A stretch of DNA of 64,000 nucleotides, from assembly GCA_022432975.1 (NCBI GenBank), contig CM039503.1, forward strand, positions 55,364,466 through 55,428,465, read 5' to 3'. Each line of letters opens with the position of its first letter. The first letter of the stretch is position 1. The stretch comes from Begonia masoniana. Taxonomy: Eukaryota; Streptophyta; Magnoliopsida; Cucurbitales; Begoniaceae. Position numbers and translations under genes: made by a program. The notes beneath the pieces are model-generated. The model was not told the origin of the DNA and searched no databases. It saw only the letters and a list, made by a program, of their open reading frames with translations. Shown here in pieces: positions 23,103 through 35,630 of the stretch.

Positions 23103-24367
23103 ACTTTGCTGCATTAATAACAGGAGTCATTTGAAGGACTTAATCTTTGGATTTATCATTTATTTTGTTATAATAAATTATCAATAATATTTATTTTATA
23201 TCATTTTCCTAAGTTGTGTTGTACACATTTGTTCCAATTTTATTGATTATCATAAATTTAATTATTATGATTACTTCAAAAAAACAATTGTTTATCTAAG
23301 TTCTATATTTGTATAAATGAAAATATGTAGTTAAAATGAATTGAACGTGTTTCAGGTCATTTTCAAAATTAATTAATTAATTTTTTTATTTTATTTAAAT
23401 ATAACTAAATTGATTTGAATTATTTTACTACAATTAATTATTTACCAGACATAAATAAATAACAAAGCTAAAAATTTATCTTTGTAGCTTTTTTCCATTA
23501 AAATAAATCGAAGTACTATTTAAAGACAAAATTAAAATTACGAGAACTTAATGAGAAGAATAAAACTGCAAGGACTAAAATAAAACTATTTCTAAACCAT
23601 AAGGACTAAAAATATATTTCGCCAAAAATTTCCATCCAAAATTAAAGGAAATGAGGGCGAAGTCGAGAGGAAATTTATTAGACTGTTCCAAAACGACCAC
23701 ATTTGGTCTTCGACATTCCCATTACTCTGAAAATCGATGGACAAGGGAGAGATCGAATTATAATATTAAGAAAATGTTGCTCCAAATTCGGATTATAATT
23801 TTTGTTTAGCATATCTTTAATTTAAATATTGATTGAATTTTACTACAAATAAGATAGCAACCCTAAATCTTTAATTTAATTATTAATAAATTTAGTTTAA
23901 AAAAAAAAACTCCATATTTGATATGTTGTGATGATCTTGTTTTCTTGTATTTACTATACATGTAACGTTATTCTCTTTAATATAGTTAGATATAATAAAG
24001 ATTAAAAATATTGCATTTGCAAATTTAATCTCGTGTACTTTACATGTATAGATAAGATAATCATTAATTTATTGTTCAAAGTTTGTCGAGAGTCATTTTT
24101 AAACTAGTCAACTAGTTATACTGTTAAAGATTAATCATAATAATTAATTTAAAATATTTTTTTAATGAAATTTGGAGATCAAACCTTATAATGCTCAAAT
24201 TTGAAAGATTAAATAGTCATGAAGAAAATGATTGATATGTCAAATAAAAGGGTGAAGTCTTCTACAAAGTTGGAACAAATGTGGAAAACACAGCATAAAA
24301 AAATAACATAAAATAAGAAATTATTTTGACAGAATGCATGATAAATCTAAAGCTAATGCAGCAAAGT
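23103..24367. other. AT-rich spacer within the peptide cluster
   Basis: 3' flank of copy B and the tail region of copy C. Text such as TTTAATCTCGTGTAC and TGAAATTTGGAG recurs at about 20886, 24025, 27045 and 46575, marking the duplicated unit. No gene seen. Confidence 0.5.
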
Positions 24368-24881
24368 TCAATCTTTCTTGCACTGCTGGTGGCAGGAACT
24401 GATACGATCATTCATCATGTTTGCGTCTGCATTTCAAAAAAATAAAAAAAAAAGTTATATTTCAATATATTTAATAGAGGAATTATTAAGATATGAAAAA
24501 AATACGAAAACATATACAAATGTTCATACCATAACGAAGATTGTTAGTAGAAGATTGAGCACAGTCGACGGCACAAGCAATTTCATAAAGAGAGTCAGAA
24601 GGGCTGATAACACATTTGGCAAGACAGATGCCGATGCATAGCGCTTTTCGAAAAGATTTCTTGTCCTGGCATGAAAGTGCACATTGGACAGCACAATCTA
24701 ACGTGGATTGCTTTTTTTGCCCATCAACATCTGTAGATGATAGTGGTGCGTATGAGAGAGATGGCGGCGGTGAAGAGTAGGGGTGAAGTTCATGGTTGGA
24801 GTCTATTTCATGGGAACTTTCAAGGGCTGTGGCCTTGAACATGACAAGCATGAGAAGAACGATTTTCACTATAGCCATCAT
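24368..24881 (-). CDS. Thionin-like secreted Cys-rich peptide, copy C
   Basis: Exons 24530-24881 and 24368-24426 give 136 aa. Signal peptide MMAIVKIVLLMLVMFKATA, then ENS-like acidic/His linker with PPPS. Cys clusters are CAVQCALSC, CIGICLAKC, CAVDC and CHQQC, so all ten family cysteines are present. The intron position (after the codon start of Asp in LRY-DANMMND) is the same as in copies A and D-G. TATA box on the minus strand at 24959-24966. Closest in sequence to copy E at 33.9 kb, with which it shares the GQK-QST linker. Confidence 0.82.
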
Positions 24882-27354
24882 CTTCGAAGCTTTCACTCCT
24901 GCAAATCTAATATTTTATGTTTGTCTTGTGTATGATCTCTGAACTGTGTAAATGAGTGTTTATATAGCCATGAAGCTAAGCTAATTTGGAAGCAGTTGTA
25001 TATTTCAAGTAAGGGTTTTGTATGGAAAGGTTTCACAATCATACTATATGACAATATATAGAAGAATTATTATTTATGAGATAATCTATACGGCATATTG
25101 CAAATTTTCTTCTCTTCTTAGAGATTTTTTTCTTAGTATAGCCAATTTTGATGTAGATTTGGTAAGATCTTACTAAATTTGAAATACTCTCAATTAGACA
25201 GTTATGCCAAATTTTTTTTTTTTTTTTTTTTTTAATATTAGTTCATTTGTTTTCACAAATATGGCATCCGAAAGGAAGATAATATAGGAGCCAAGTTGGA
25301 AAATCCATCATTTTTGTAAATAAATAAGGGGTATCATATTTTTTATTTCTTGTAATTTAAAGGTTGTTTCAATTTAATCCTTGCGTTTTTATTTTTCTCG
25401 TTAAATTCTTCGTAAATTTAATTTTGTTTTTAAGTGGTCTTCCAATCTATTTTCATTATTAAATTTAATAAAAAAAACACTAAAATATTATATTTTCGTT
25501 AAATACTACTTCCATGGAAAATAATCGATTATTTGAGGATAGTGTTTTCTTGAGAGAGAGGCTATCATTGTGTTCAAAGAGAGACAATAACGTTATGAAG
25601 CTCGAAGTCATCGAAATCCCAAAAGAATGGCGTTGTATTCTTCAAAGTTGAGATGTAGTTATATGAGGCCTAAAGTAACGTCATGTTGTTCTCCAAAGTT
25701 GGCAAAGTATCCTTAGCTAAGTTCCTAAAGAAGAAGCATGAAAAGGACATCATTGACAAAAAGTGATCGATGCCGAATATTGAGCTAAGTATAAAAGATC
25801 ATCATGAGGGTAAATCTTCATGATTGGACCAAGATTTAAGAATCTAAAAATTTAACGACTGAGTTTTCTATAAACTAAGAGTTGACCAAGTAAGTTCTAA
25901 TCACTATATTATCATTGGAGAATAAGAAAGATAATGCTTGAAGTTATGAGAAATTAAGTTCAAAAAGCATGTTAAAAATAAACTTAATTCTAAGCATGTG
26001 TCTTTTAATTCGTGTCTTTTGGTTTATGGGTCATTTGGTTGGTTCATGCCTATTTAAAAAGTTATTTTAAGATTAGTCATGCATGTGTGAGTTTGAGTAC
26101 TAAAAAGGCAAATAGTAATTGAATTAGAGATTTTTTTTGGATAAATATGATTTTAGTCCTGATAGTTTAGAGGTCGTTTCAACGTTGTTTGTTCATTTTT
26201 AATTTTCTCATTAAGAACCTTATATTTTCAGTTGTGTCTTCAAATAGTCTTACAATTCATTTTCATCTTTGGATTTAGCGAAAAAAATCACTTAACAATT
26301 GTTTAATCTATGTCATATATTTACACAAATAAAAATATGCAGTTGGAATAAGTTGAATTTTGTTTAAGGTCATTTTTTAACTTTGCTAACAAAAAAAATT
26401 GATTGAACCAAAAATAACTAAATTGTTCTAAATTATTTTACTACAATGAAATATTTAGGATGGCATAAATAAATAACAAAGCTAAAAATTTATCCGGTAC
26501 TTTTTTTGGTTTAAATTTAATGACGCAAATAGATTGGAGTATTATTTAAAAACAAAATTAAAATTATGAATACCTTAGGGCATTTGAGCCAATTCTTTGG
26601 CAGAACCAGTTCTTTTTAGAGCATTCGAGCCAATTCTTTTACAGAACCAGTTCTTTCAAGTAAGTTCGGTTAATATTTCAACTTTGGTTGTAGTTTTAGT
26701 CTGCATGTGACTGTTTAACAGAAACGTAATTCAATGTTTGTTTCGTTCAAAATTAAATTTTAAGGTTTAAATTGAACCAACTTCCATAATTCAATGTTTT
26801 TCTGTACTTTACCCTAATTTCAGGGTCAATAACAAGCTTCACAAAAACCAAATTCAGGTGACACCTTCCTTGATATGCTGTAATGAGTTTCTTCATCAAT
26901 TTGTTACTTAAATTTACCACGCATGTAGATTTATGGTTTTTAATTACTTTAAATATAATTCCAAAGATTAAAAATATTGCATTCTAGCTTCTTTTTTTTG
27001 TTCAGTTCAAATGTACATAGTTGCGATCAATTTTGCAAATTTAATCTCTTGTACTTGACGCGTATAAATGAAATAACCATCGATTTACTGTTCAAAGTCC
27101 CACTGGAGTCATTTTTAAATAAGTCAAGTAATTATATTGTTAAACAGTAATCATAATAATTAAATATAAAGTAATTTATTTAATGAAATATTCAAGATCG
27201 AATATTCCAAAAAGGTAAGCACAGAAGAATAAATTTTATTCAATAAACTTGAAATAAATGTGTAGAGCATAGCTTTAAATTACATAAATTAAGAGATTAT
27301 TGATCATTATTGTGGAAAAATGCATGATAAATCTAAAACGCAAAGCGACAAAGT
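24882..27354. other. Spacer with repeat relics
   Basis: Upstream region of copy C (to about 25060) followed by AT-rich DNA. 25260-25400 resembles 32810-32920 (GCCAAGTT..TAAATAAGGGGTA), a trace of unit duplication. 25965-26100 resembles the decayed LTR at 19.2 kb. The phrase GAGCCAATTCTTT.ACAGAACCAGTTCTTT occurs twice in tandem near 26585 and 26630. No gene seen. Confidence 0.5.
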
Positions 27355-27867
27355 TTAATCTCTCTTGCATTGCTGGTAGCAGGAAAGGCCAAGATCATTT
27401 ATCATGATTGCATCTGCATTTAAAAAAAGTAAAAAAAAAAGCACAAAAAGAGATGTTATATTTCAATAAATTTAACGTATATAGCTAGATATATAAAATA
27501 AAGACATGAAAAAAATACATAAATATATATAAATGAGTTTACCATAAGGATGACTATTTGCTGAAGATTGAGCACAATCGACGGTACAAGTAATTTCATC
27601 AAGAGAGTCAGAAGGACTGAGAACGCATTTGGCGAGACAGACGCCCATGCAAATCCCTTTGAGAAAAGATGGCTTTCCCAAGCACGTAATTGCACATCCG
27701 GCTATACAGAGTGCTTTGGATATCTTTTCTTGTTCAACATCTGAAGATGTTGGTGGGTACGAGAGAGGAGAGGGCGAAGAGTAGGAGGATAGCTCATCGG
27801 AGTTTTCAAGGGCCGTGGCTGTGAACACAACAAGCAGGAGGATAACGAGTTTCACCATAGCCATCAT
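27355..27867 (-). CDS. Thionin-like secreted Cys-rich peptide, copy D
   Basis: Exons 27543-27867 and 27355-27413 give 127 aa, the shortest copy, because of a shorter linker (DELSSYSSPSPLSYPP). Signal peptide MMAMVKLVILLLVVFTATA. Cys clusters CIAGCAITC, CMGVCLAKC, CTVDC and CYQQC are complete. Exon 2 differs from the others (AIMINDLGLSCYQQC), and the stop is TAA, not TGA. TATA box on the minus strand at 27947-27953. Its upstream region ends 370 bp away, where a solo LTR was inserted at 28239. Confidence 0.82.
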
Positions 27868-29024
27868 CTTTGAAGCTTTCACACCTACAAATCTAATCTT
27901 TGACGTTTGTGTTGTGTATGATCACTTAACTTTCCAGGAGGATTGTTTATATAACCATGGAGGCAAGCTAATGTGGATGTAGTCACATATTTCACGTAAA
28001 GGATGTGTATGGAAAGGTTATATGGCAAGAGAGACATATAACCTATGCTACATATTCCAGATCTAGTCTCTCAATTGGAAATTTTTTTCCTATTACCACC
28101 AATTTTTATGCAAATTTGTAACATCTTACTAAATTTGTAATTCTCTCAATTAGACTTTTATGCTAATTTTTTTCCTATCAAATCATTTGTTTTAATTGAT
28201 ACAATATGTCAGAGTATTGCTTTAAAATAGAAGATAATTGTAACAACCATCGTTCCGTACCAAAATTTACTGTAAAATTTAAAATTTTCTTTTTACTTGA
28301 AACTACACCGTTTAAAAATGCTCAGTAGAAGATTTATCGTTTGAATAAAACATTCATAAAAACTCAATTTGATATCTTCTTAACAAAAATCGGGCAGCAT
28401 AACATTTAAATTTTTATGAACCCGAATCAAACAAATCATCAGAAAACTAACAAATCATTTCTATTTAAAATTCCAAGCTTATCAATTCCATCAAACCATC
28501 CAAAAGTTTATATTATACAAAAACAGGTTTACCAAAGTTTAAAACTAAACATATATATACAAGTTCTTTCTTCAAAACATACATACGCCCAGAGTTAAAT
28601 CGCCCTAACAAATGGCCTGATCGTCGCATGAGCGTACTCCACCGACTGTCTCCTTGTCCTGCACCTACTCATAAATCTTACCAGCTAATTTTTCGTCACC
28701 TACATCACATAATTCAAACTATAACTTAATGCTTAGTAAATAGTACAATAATGAAATGAAAACAGGATACATAACTCATATCCTAACATATGCAGTTTCT
28801 ACTATCTCATTTCGTTTTCGTTTTCATTTCTGTTTCGTTTTATTCATTCTTTCTCTTTCTATTATCTGCTTCTTTACATACTAGATTGAGTAGGCACACC
28901 TCACGATCCACCTCACGGGACGACCAAACTCGCTCTAAAAAGAGTAGACACACCTCATGGTCCACCACACGGGACTACCATACTCACGTAAAGAGGGAGA
29001 AAATGAGGCACACCTCGTGGTCCA

Positions 29025-31639
29025 TGTGACAGCCCAGAACCGGACCCGATCGGGGCCCGGGATCGGAGCCATCACTCCGGGACAGATAACAGAAAACAGG
29101 GACTATATTTATTTTGTACATTATATATTTTTTTTTAAAATCTTGGCAGAGAGAGAGGGTTCTCTGCAGCTGAAAACAAAACAGGTTTCAACAATGGATA
29201 GCAGAAGAAACCGAAATGCAGGAAGGGTGACAGAGGGAAAGCAGGAAGACAGAGACATTAAAGAGAGCTTAAACTGGAGAAGAAGTGAGCAGGAAATATG
29301 AATGGACCGGACCGAAAAAAAGTAAGGCAAAAGACGTATTTAAAACGGGGCGGGAAGAATAATTAAACTGGGCGGAAGACTGGCGGAAGATGTGGATGAC
29401 GCCATCGGAAGATGTAATGACGTCATCGGCATATACAGATAGTAAACGTAATCGGTAGAAGGTGATGACGCCAGCCGGAAGATGGATGACGTCACCGGAA
29501 GATGCAGGCAATAAACGGGATCGGCAGAAGGTGATGACGTCAGCCGGAAGATGGATGACGTCAGCCGGTAGAAGTGTTTTAAAACAGGCGAAATTGCACT
29601 ACTCACTGGTGGATTGAGTAAGACAAAATAGATGATGTCATCAGAAGATGTGATGACGTCATCGGCAGATATAGGCAGTAAACGTAATCGGAATGTGTGA
29701 TGACGTCATCGGAAGTTGTGATGACGTCATCAGCAGATAAAGGTAGTAAACGTAATCGGAATGTGTCATGACGTCATCGGAAGTTGTGATGATGTCATCG
29801 GGAGATAAAAACAGTAAACGTAATCGGTAGAAGAAAAAGCTATGGCAAAATCACTGTTTGGCGGTGGATGCGAATAAGACAAAATGTGAACAGTGACTAT
29901 CGGTGGATGCGCACTTAAAACAGCAGTGAATGTGATCGGAAGATGTAGTTTAAAAGGGACAGAATTTGACAACTTTTGACAGGAAGACATACAAACAGAG
30001 AGCATAACAACAGAAGACATGAAAGTCTCAAACTCTCAAACCAGTTCAAAAACTATATTTTTCGAGCACACAGAAAACATGACAGAAACTTAAGAATGAT
30101 CACACTACATGGATAGCTCTAAAACCAGAAACTATCCATGCACAGACTAACAGAAAATATTCCAAACAAATTCCAGAATACTTCAAAACATAATTCAACT
30201 GTCAAATACAGAGATTTTAAACATCAATACAGGTTCCATACATCGTTTTACAAACCACAAAGTAGTACAGAACTGGACCTACATTTCAAATGTTTTAAAA
30301 CTTCAAAAGATGGTACAATAATGGACATAACTTCAGAAAACACATTCTCACAGGATTAACTCTTGTCTGACTGCAGCAGTCAAACCCCGTGAGCTCGATC
30401 CTCCAACTACATCAGCTCGTCATTTTGAGGCACAAGGTCCTCATCTGGAGTATCTGTACCTACAACAGGGAGTTCATCTATGAGCCTAGGGCTCAGTAAG
30501 AACATACTAGAATGCAGTGTGCATATGCTATGCATGAACATTTTCAAATACATGAACATTACATTACATTACATTACGTTTCACTGGACAGGAAGGTATA
30601 AGTGGGAAGAAGAGCTGGCGCAACAGGAGTACATGCCACAACAGGACATAACAAGAGTACATGACAGGATGTCAGTCCTCATCCACACTTAACCATACAT
30701 TTCATTACAGGTTTTATCTTACTTAACTTCAAACCGTGTGCAGAAAACATTTTCATGACTTTCAGAGAAAATGTGTATGCATGAACATTCATAGACAGGC
30801 GACAGAATAATAAGCAGAATATAAAACAGAACACACTTAACCTAAAACATAACCTATAGTTTAACTACCCAACAGAAATCCCGACAACATAAAACCTAGT
30901 ACCTCCGTATTGTAGGGCCTTAAGGGCCAAACCTATACGTATGAACTTACCTGTCTGCTGCGATGTAAGATGCTCGAATGTCCCTGGAACGCTCGGATCT
31001 GTAGTACGCATGTAAAGGAATTAAACAGCTGCAAATGCTAACTAATAAGTTGGTAAGATATGCAGCAGACTCTACTCAATCCTTCAGAACACAGTCTATC
31101 GTGTTTTTATCCAAAACAGAAGTTTATTCCATATTATCGAAATCTTTAACTCCAACAAGAACTCATATTATAACCTATTCAACTTGATAACTTTTGTGGA
31201 TGGTTACCTTTGTTGGAAGAAACAGAAGAAAAACTGGGAAAGCAAAGTGTTGGTATTTTGTCACAATCGCCAGAAAGAAAGAACAGGGAGTAGTGGAAAG
31301 AAACAGATGAGAAGTGAGGGTTTCACGTAGAAGGAAGAGCTTAGCTTCTTCAACAAGTTGCCAGATGTCACTCAACCATTGGCAAACTCCCACCAACCTT
31401 AATTTCTCCCCAATTTACCCTTCCATTGATTTCTAACAAAATAGTTTTATTTTGGTTGAACATAATTTGGTTTTCCAATTAAGTTGTGACTTAAATTCTT
31501 CGATCCGTTTTCTCCAAAAATCTCCTCTTCTGTAAGGTATTATAAAACTTCAAATAAAATACGCATTTTATTAATGGCCAATAAATTCCATTTCAACAGT
31601 TTAAGAAATAATTACATGGCAAAAATGCCGGGTGTTACA
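29025..31639 (+). mobile_element. Inner solo LTR nested in the outer LTR
   Basis: 2615 bp with ends TGTGACAGCCC and GGGTGTTACA, and perfect target duplications GTCCA at 29020-29024 and 31640-31644. No coding domains, primer site or internal second LTR were found. The termini and length suit a long chromovirus (Tekay/Del-like) LTR; strand is inferred from the termini alone. Being inserted in the outer LTR, it is the younger of the two. Confidence 0.83.
29396..29800. repeat. Array of TGACGTCA palindromes
   Basis: Eight perfect TGACGTCA sites (29418, 29487, 29535, 29556, 29654, 29701, 29722, 29769) plus variants TGACGCCA and TGATGTCA, within diverged units such as GATGACGTCATCGGAAGATG and AGTAAACGTAATCGG. 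TGACGTCA is the classic CRE/C-box site of bZIP factors, and TGACG is the as-1 half-site of TGA factors. Confidence 0.85.
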
Positions 31640-32803
31640 GTCCATATCTCGGGACAACCATACCTAAACCCCACTATTGCATAGTCTTTTCTTACATTTC
31701 TTATCATTTTGTTCTTAATGTTTCGTTTTAAACTATGACATTTCATAAAACATGAAAAATTCATTTTTGTTTCATTTTCGTACATTTAAAACCATGATGT
31801 ATGACATAATCAAAGCGTACAATAACATACAATCATAAACCTAGCATCCTGTGATGTAAGTCCGAAAGCAAAACGCATACATACACTACTTACTTTGATC
31901 TCTTAGCCAATTTATCTCAATCGATCACTTAACCTTGAAAACTTTACAACCTGTGATATAACAAATTCCAAAATTGAATCAAACTTCCAATAATCATCCA
32001 AACATGTAATTTAATTCATTAACTTAATCCAAGTGTCATACAAACAATAAACTCAACACATTTTATTCATGCTATTCCACAAACTCGAAATTGACCAACA
32101 TTTTGTCCAACTTCCATAATTCGTAACAAATCCAATAATTGCCCGAATTTGATGATTTTAAATGCTATAAAAACCTCAAGATGTCTAGTTTCTCATAGTA
32201 AAATTCATTTAATAAACTAAACATACCAGCTCAACCAAAAATATGCAGATCCGAAACTATCTGGTACATAGCCTTAAATTTCAGGTTTTCATCAAGACTC
32301 AACTAAATTTCAAAGTCTTTCCATAACAACCATCAATGTGAGCTCATAGCTTAAAGAAGTATCTAACAATGGAAGAAGACCAGCAAGGAATCCATTTTCG
32401 TGCAACCATATTCACCCACAACAAACCCTAAATCAAACTCTAATCAATAAAGCCATAAAACTTATAACTTACAACCCTTAATTAATCAATCCTTTTACCT
32501 TGATTTTTTTTATTTTTTTTTTACACTCCTCATCACCATCATGTCTCTTCCTTCAAAATAAAAATATCCACACCCCTTTCTATTTTCACGTGAATAGCTG
32601 AAAATCACTAACAATTTTGACCATTCAAGCTTTATATAATACTTCATCAATTTTCTATTCCATTTGTTTCAACCAAAATTATTTCTAAACTTTGGGTTTA
32701 CTTTTCCTAATAACATTTCATTATTTGCATAAAATCAAATAACTAAAGGACATGATGCGTTACGTAATTACTAAGCCGATAAATTTTTGGGTATTACAAT
32801 AAT

Positions 32804-33908
32804 ATTGTAGCCAAGTTACTTTATATGAAATGTCCTCAGTGTAACATCCGTCATTTTGTAAATGAATAAAGGGTAACATATATTTCTATTTCTTGTAATT
32901 TAAGTGTCATTTCAATTCATTATTATTTTTCTCATTAATGTCTTCATAATTTTAATATTGTTTTTAAATACTCTTTCACTATATTTTTTTCATTAAATTT
33001 AATAAAACATCTGTAATATAACCTTTTATCCGTGTTATTTACATATATGTTCACCAAAACATTTAATTGTGGTAAAATAATTGAAATCAGTTTAGTTATT
33101 TCGAGTTAAATAATATATTTTTAATTAATTTTGTTTAGAAATTATCTGAAACAAGATTCAATTTATTTTAACTACATGTTTGACTTATATAAAAATATAG
33201 CATAAATAAAACAATTATTGTATGACTTTTCCCTTAAATTTAATGATGAAAATGAATTGGTCTACAAGAGATCTATTAAAAAAAATTGATACCAATATGA
33301 ATTTCAATGAGAAAATTAAAACTATAGGGTTTAAATTGAAACTACCTCTAAACTTATTGTAACTAAAAACTTATTTTATCGTTAAATAATTTTTTTATCA
33401 AGATCAAATTTTATGTGGCTAAGTAGGGGTATGTGTGCCTGAAATAAAAATATGAAATAACTCTTTTATCACTTATAAAGCCTTGTCCCTATGAGAAAAC
33501 ACATAAACATGGTCAATGTGCTTATTTACGTCATGATTGGTCTTCAAACAATGATTCCTCTCTTTTACAAATTCGAGCAGCGATGTGTAAATATCTATGA
33601 GTTGACCTTATTTTCATTAGAACTATTTTCTACGAAAACTGTTAGTGAAATTATTTTTTACACAGCTAAAGATATAGTATGTAACATTGTTTTCAATACT
33701 TACCTCATTGATGGTTGGTTCATGAAACCCATTTTAGAACGTTAAAAGTTTGGTCTTAGTCTTGATACATCCTCTATGTACTAGAATCTGATACAATTTA
33801 TTCTACAAAGTTGGAACAAATGTGGAAAACACAACTTAAGAAAATGACATAAAATAAGAATTTATTTTGACAGAATGCATAATAAATCTAAAGCTAAAGT
33901 AGCAAAGT
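32804..33908. other. Spacer, no gene seen
   Basis: AT-rich DNA between the solo LTR and peptide copy E. Its left part matches 25260-25400, showing it belongs to the duplicated peptide-gene unit. The frame at 33491-33745 has no recognisable motif. Confidence 0.5.
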
Positions 33909-34421
33909 TCAGTCTCTCTTGCATTGTTGGTGGCAGGAACTGATACGATCATTCATCATGTTTGCATCTGCATTTCCAAAAATTTAAAAAAATATTATAT
34001 TTCAATATATTTAACATAGTTATTATAAAAATATGAAAAAAATACATAAATATATACAAATGTTCATACCATAACGAAGATTGTTAGTAGAAGATTGAGC
34101 ACAGTCGACGGTACAAGCAATTTCATAAAGAGAGTCAGAAGGGCTGATAGCACATTTGGCAAGATAGATGCTGATGCATATCGCTTTTCGAAAAAATTTC
34201 TTGCCCTTGCATGAAAGTGCACATTGGACGGCACAAACTATTGTAGATTGCTTTTGCCCATCAACATCCGTAGATGATTGTGGTGGGTATGAGAGAGGAG
34301 ATGGCGGCGGTGAAGAGTAGGGGTGAAGTTCATTATTGGACTCTATTTCACGGGAATTTTCAAGGGCTGTGGCCTTGAACAAGACAAACATGAGGAGAAC
34401 GATTTTCATCATAGTCATCAT
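33909..34421 (-). CDS. Thionin-like secreted Cys-rich peptide, copy E
   Basis: Exons 34070-34421 and 33909-33967 give 136 aa. Signal peptide MMTMMKIVLLMFVLFKATA. Cys clusters are CAVQCALSC, CISIYLAKC, CTVDC and CHQQC. The second cluster has Tyr where every other copy has Cys (CIGICLAKC in copy C), so one disulphide partner is lost. The frame and splice sites are otherwise intact, and it is very close to copy C. TATA box on the minus strand at 34498-34505. The assembly gap begins about 130 bp upstream, so its distal promoter is unknown. Confidence 0.78.
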
Positions 34422-34552
34422 CTTCCAAGCTTTCACACCTGCAAATCTAATCTTTTATGTTTGTCTAGTGTATGATCTCTGAACTGTGTGAGGAGTGTTT
34501 ATATAGCCATGAAGATGAGCTAATTTGGAAGCAGTTATATATTTCAAGTAAG

Positions 34553-34652
34553 NNNNNNNNNNNNNNNNNNNNNNNNNNNNNNNNNNNNNNNNNNNNNNNN
34601 NNNNNNNNNNNNNNNNNNNNNNNNNNNNNNNNNNNNNNNNNNNNNNNNNNNN
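34553..34652. other. Assembly gap, 100 N
   Basis: Exactly 100 N, the usual placeholder for a gap of unknown size. It separates the promoter of copy E from a satellite-like array, so missing satellite units are likely. Confidence 0.98.
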
Positions 34653-35502
34653 CATCAAATGCATTACTAAGTTTTAATTTACTCTTCCATGAAGGTTGTT
34701 GGGTCCTTATAAACGTCTCTCACACTTCAGTTAAACCTTGAATGTAAAATGGAGAACTTAGTTTCTAACCACATGTCATGTAACCTCACCTTAGGTCTTG
34801 ATCTTTCAACTCTTTTCGTAACCCAAAAAAATCGATTGAAGTGAAGTTCTTATGCTTAAATCGAACGCGATTACTACGTCCTTATTACCTCGTCCATGAG
34901 GTTGTTGCGTCCCTCAATACACCGTTCTTATCCCTCACGTTAAAACCTTGAATTTTAATGGATAACTTATGTTCTAAACCACATGCATGTACCCTCAACC
35001 CTATTTTGCTTGATACGTTCACCTTTTTTGGAATCAAAATCCGATGAATTGAGTTCTTATGCTTCATCAAAGCATTACTAAGTCTTAATTACCTCTTCTA
35101 TGAAGTTTTTTGGTGATTCTTTAACACACGTCGTTCTCATGACTTCAAGCTAAAACCTTGATGGGAGATGGATAACTTGGTTCAAACGTCACAAGTCATG
35201 TAGCACTCACCTCATTTTGATTGATACGTTTAACTCTTTAGGAACAAATCGATTGAAGTGAAAGTTTCTTATGCTTCATCAAACGCATTACAAAGTCTTT
35301 AATTACTCGTCCAAGAAGGTTGTTTACGTCCTAATACACGTCGTTCTCATCAAACTTCCAGTTAAAACCTTGAATGTAACATGTATAAAGAGTTTCTAAA
35401 CCACATCATGTAACACTCAACCTCATTTGCTTGATACGTTCAACTCTTTTGGAACGAATCGATTGAGTGAAGTTTCTTTGCTATCAACGCTTTGCTAAGT
35501 CT

Positions 35503-35504
<2 letters not shown>
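34653..35504. repeat. Satellite-like tandem repeat, about 207-bp unit
   Basis: Four diverged units begin at about 34653, 34858, 35064 and 35277, with a partial fifth at 35482 (spacings 205, 206, 213, 205). Each has CATCAAACGCATTACTAAGT, CCATGAAGGTTGTTG, GTTAAAACCTTGAATG, CATGTAACACTCACCTCATT, TTGATACGTTCAACTCTTTT and ATCGATTGA in that order. Confidence 0.88.

Positions 35505-35559
<55 letters not shown>
35505..35559. repeat. Poly-T tract, 55 bp
   Basis: 55 uninterrupted T residues join the satellite array to a truncated copia LTR. It replaces the first three quarters of that LTR. Confidence 0.9.
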
Positions 35560-35630
35560 CGTCTTCCTCCGATCATTGTCTCCGGCGAACTCCTATCTCA
35601 GAAACTAACGTGGTATCAGAGCTTTTTTGG

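Larger units (their letters stand above)
28239..32798 (-). mobile_element. Outer solo LTR (Tekay/Del-like), interrupted
   Basis: Ends are TGTAACAACC at 28239 and GGGTATTACA at 32798, flanked by perfect target duplications ATAAT (28234-28238 and 32799-32803). Subtracting the inner element at 29025-31639 and its duplicated GTCCA leaves about 1940 bp without internal domains or primer site, i.e. a solo LTR. On the minus strand it starts TGTAATACCCAAAAATTTAT, as Tekay/Del chromovirus LTRs often do, so minus orientation is the likelier choice. A repeated phrase CACACCTCATGGTCCACCAC (28895-29020) lies inside. Confidence 0.85.

Noticed and set aside
33491..33745. 84-residue frame with hydrophobic stretches
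   Set aside because: No recognisable family; it lies in duplicated AT-rich spacer.
34653..35504. Promoter-like repeated ATG/TATA text as tandem genes
   Set aside because: Units contain no conserved reading frame; the periodicity is that of satellite DNA.
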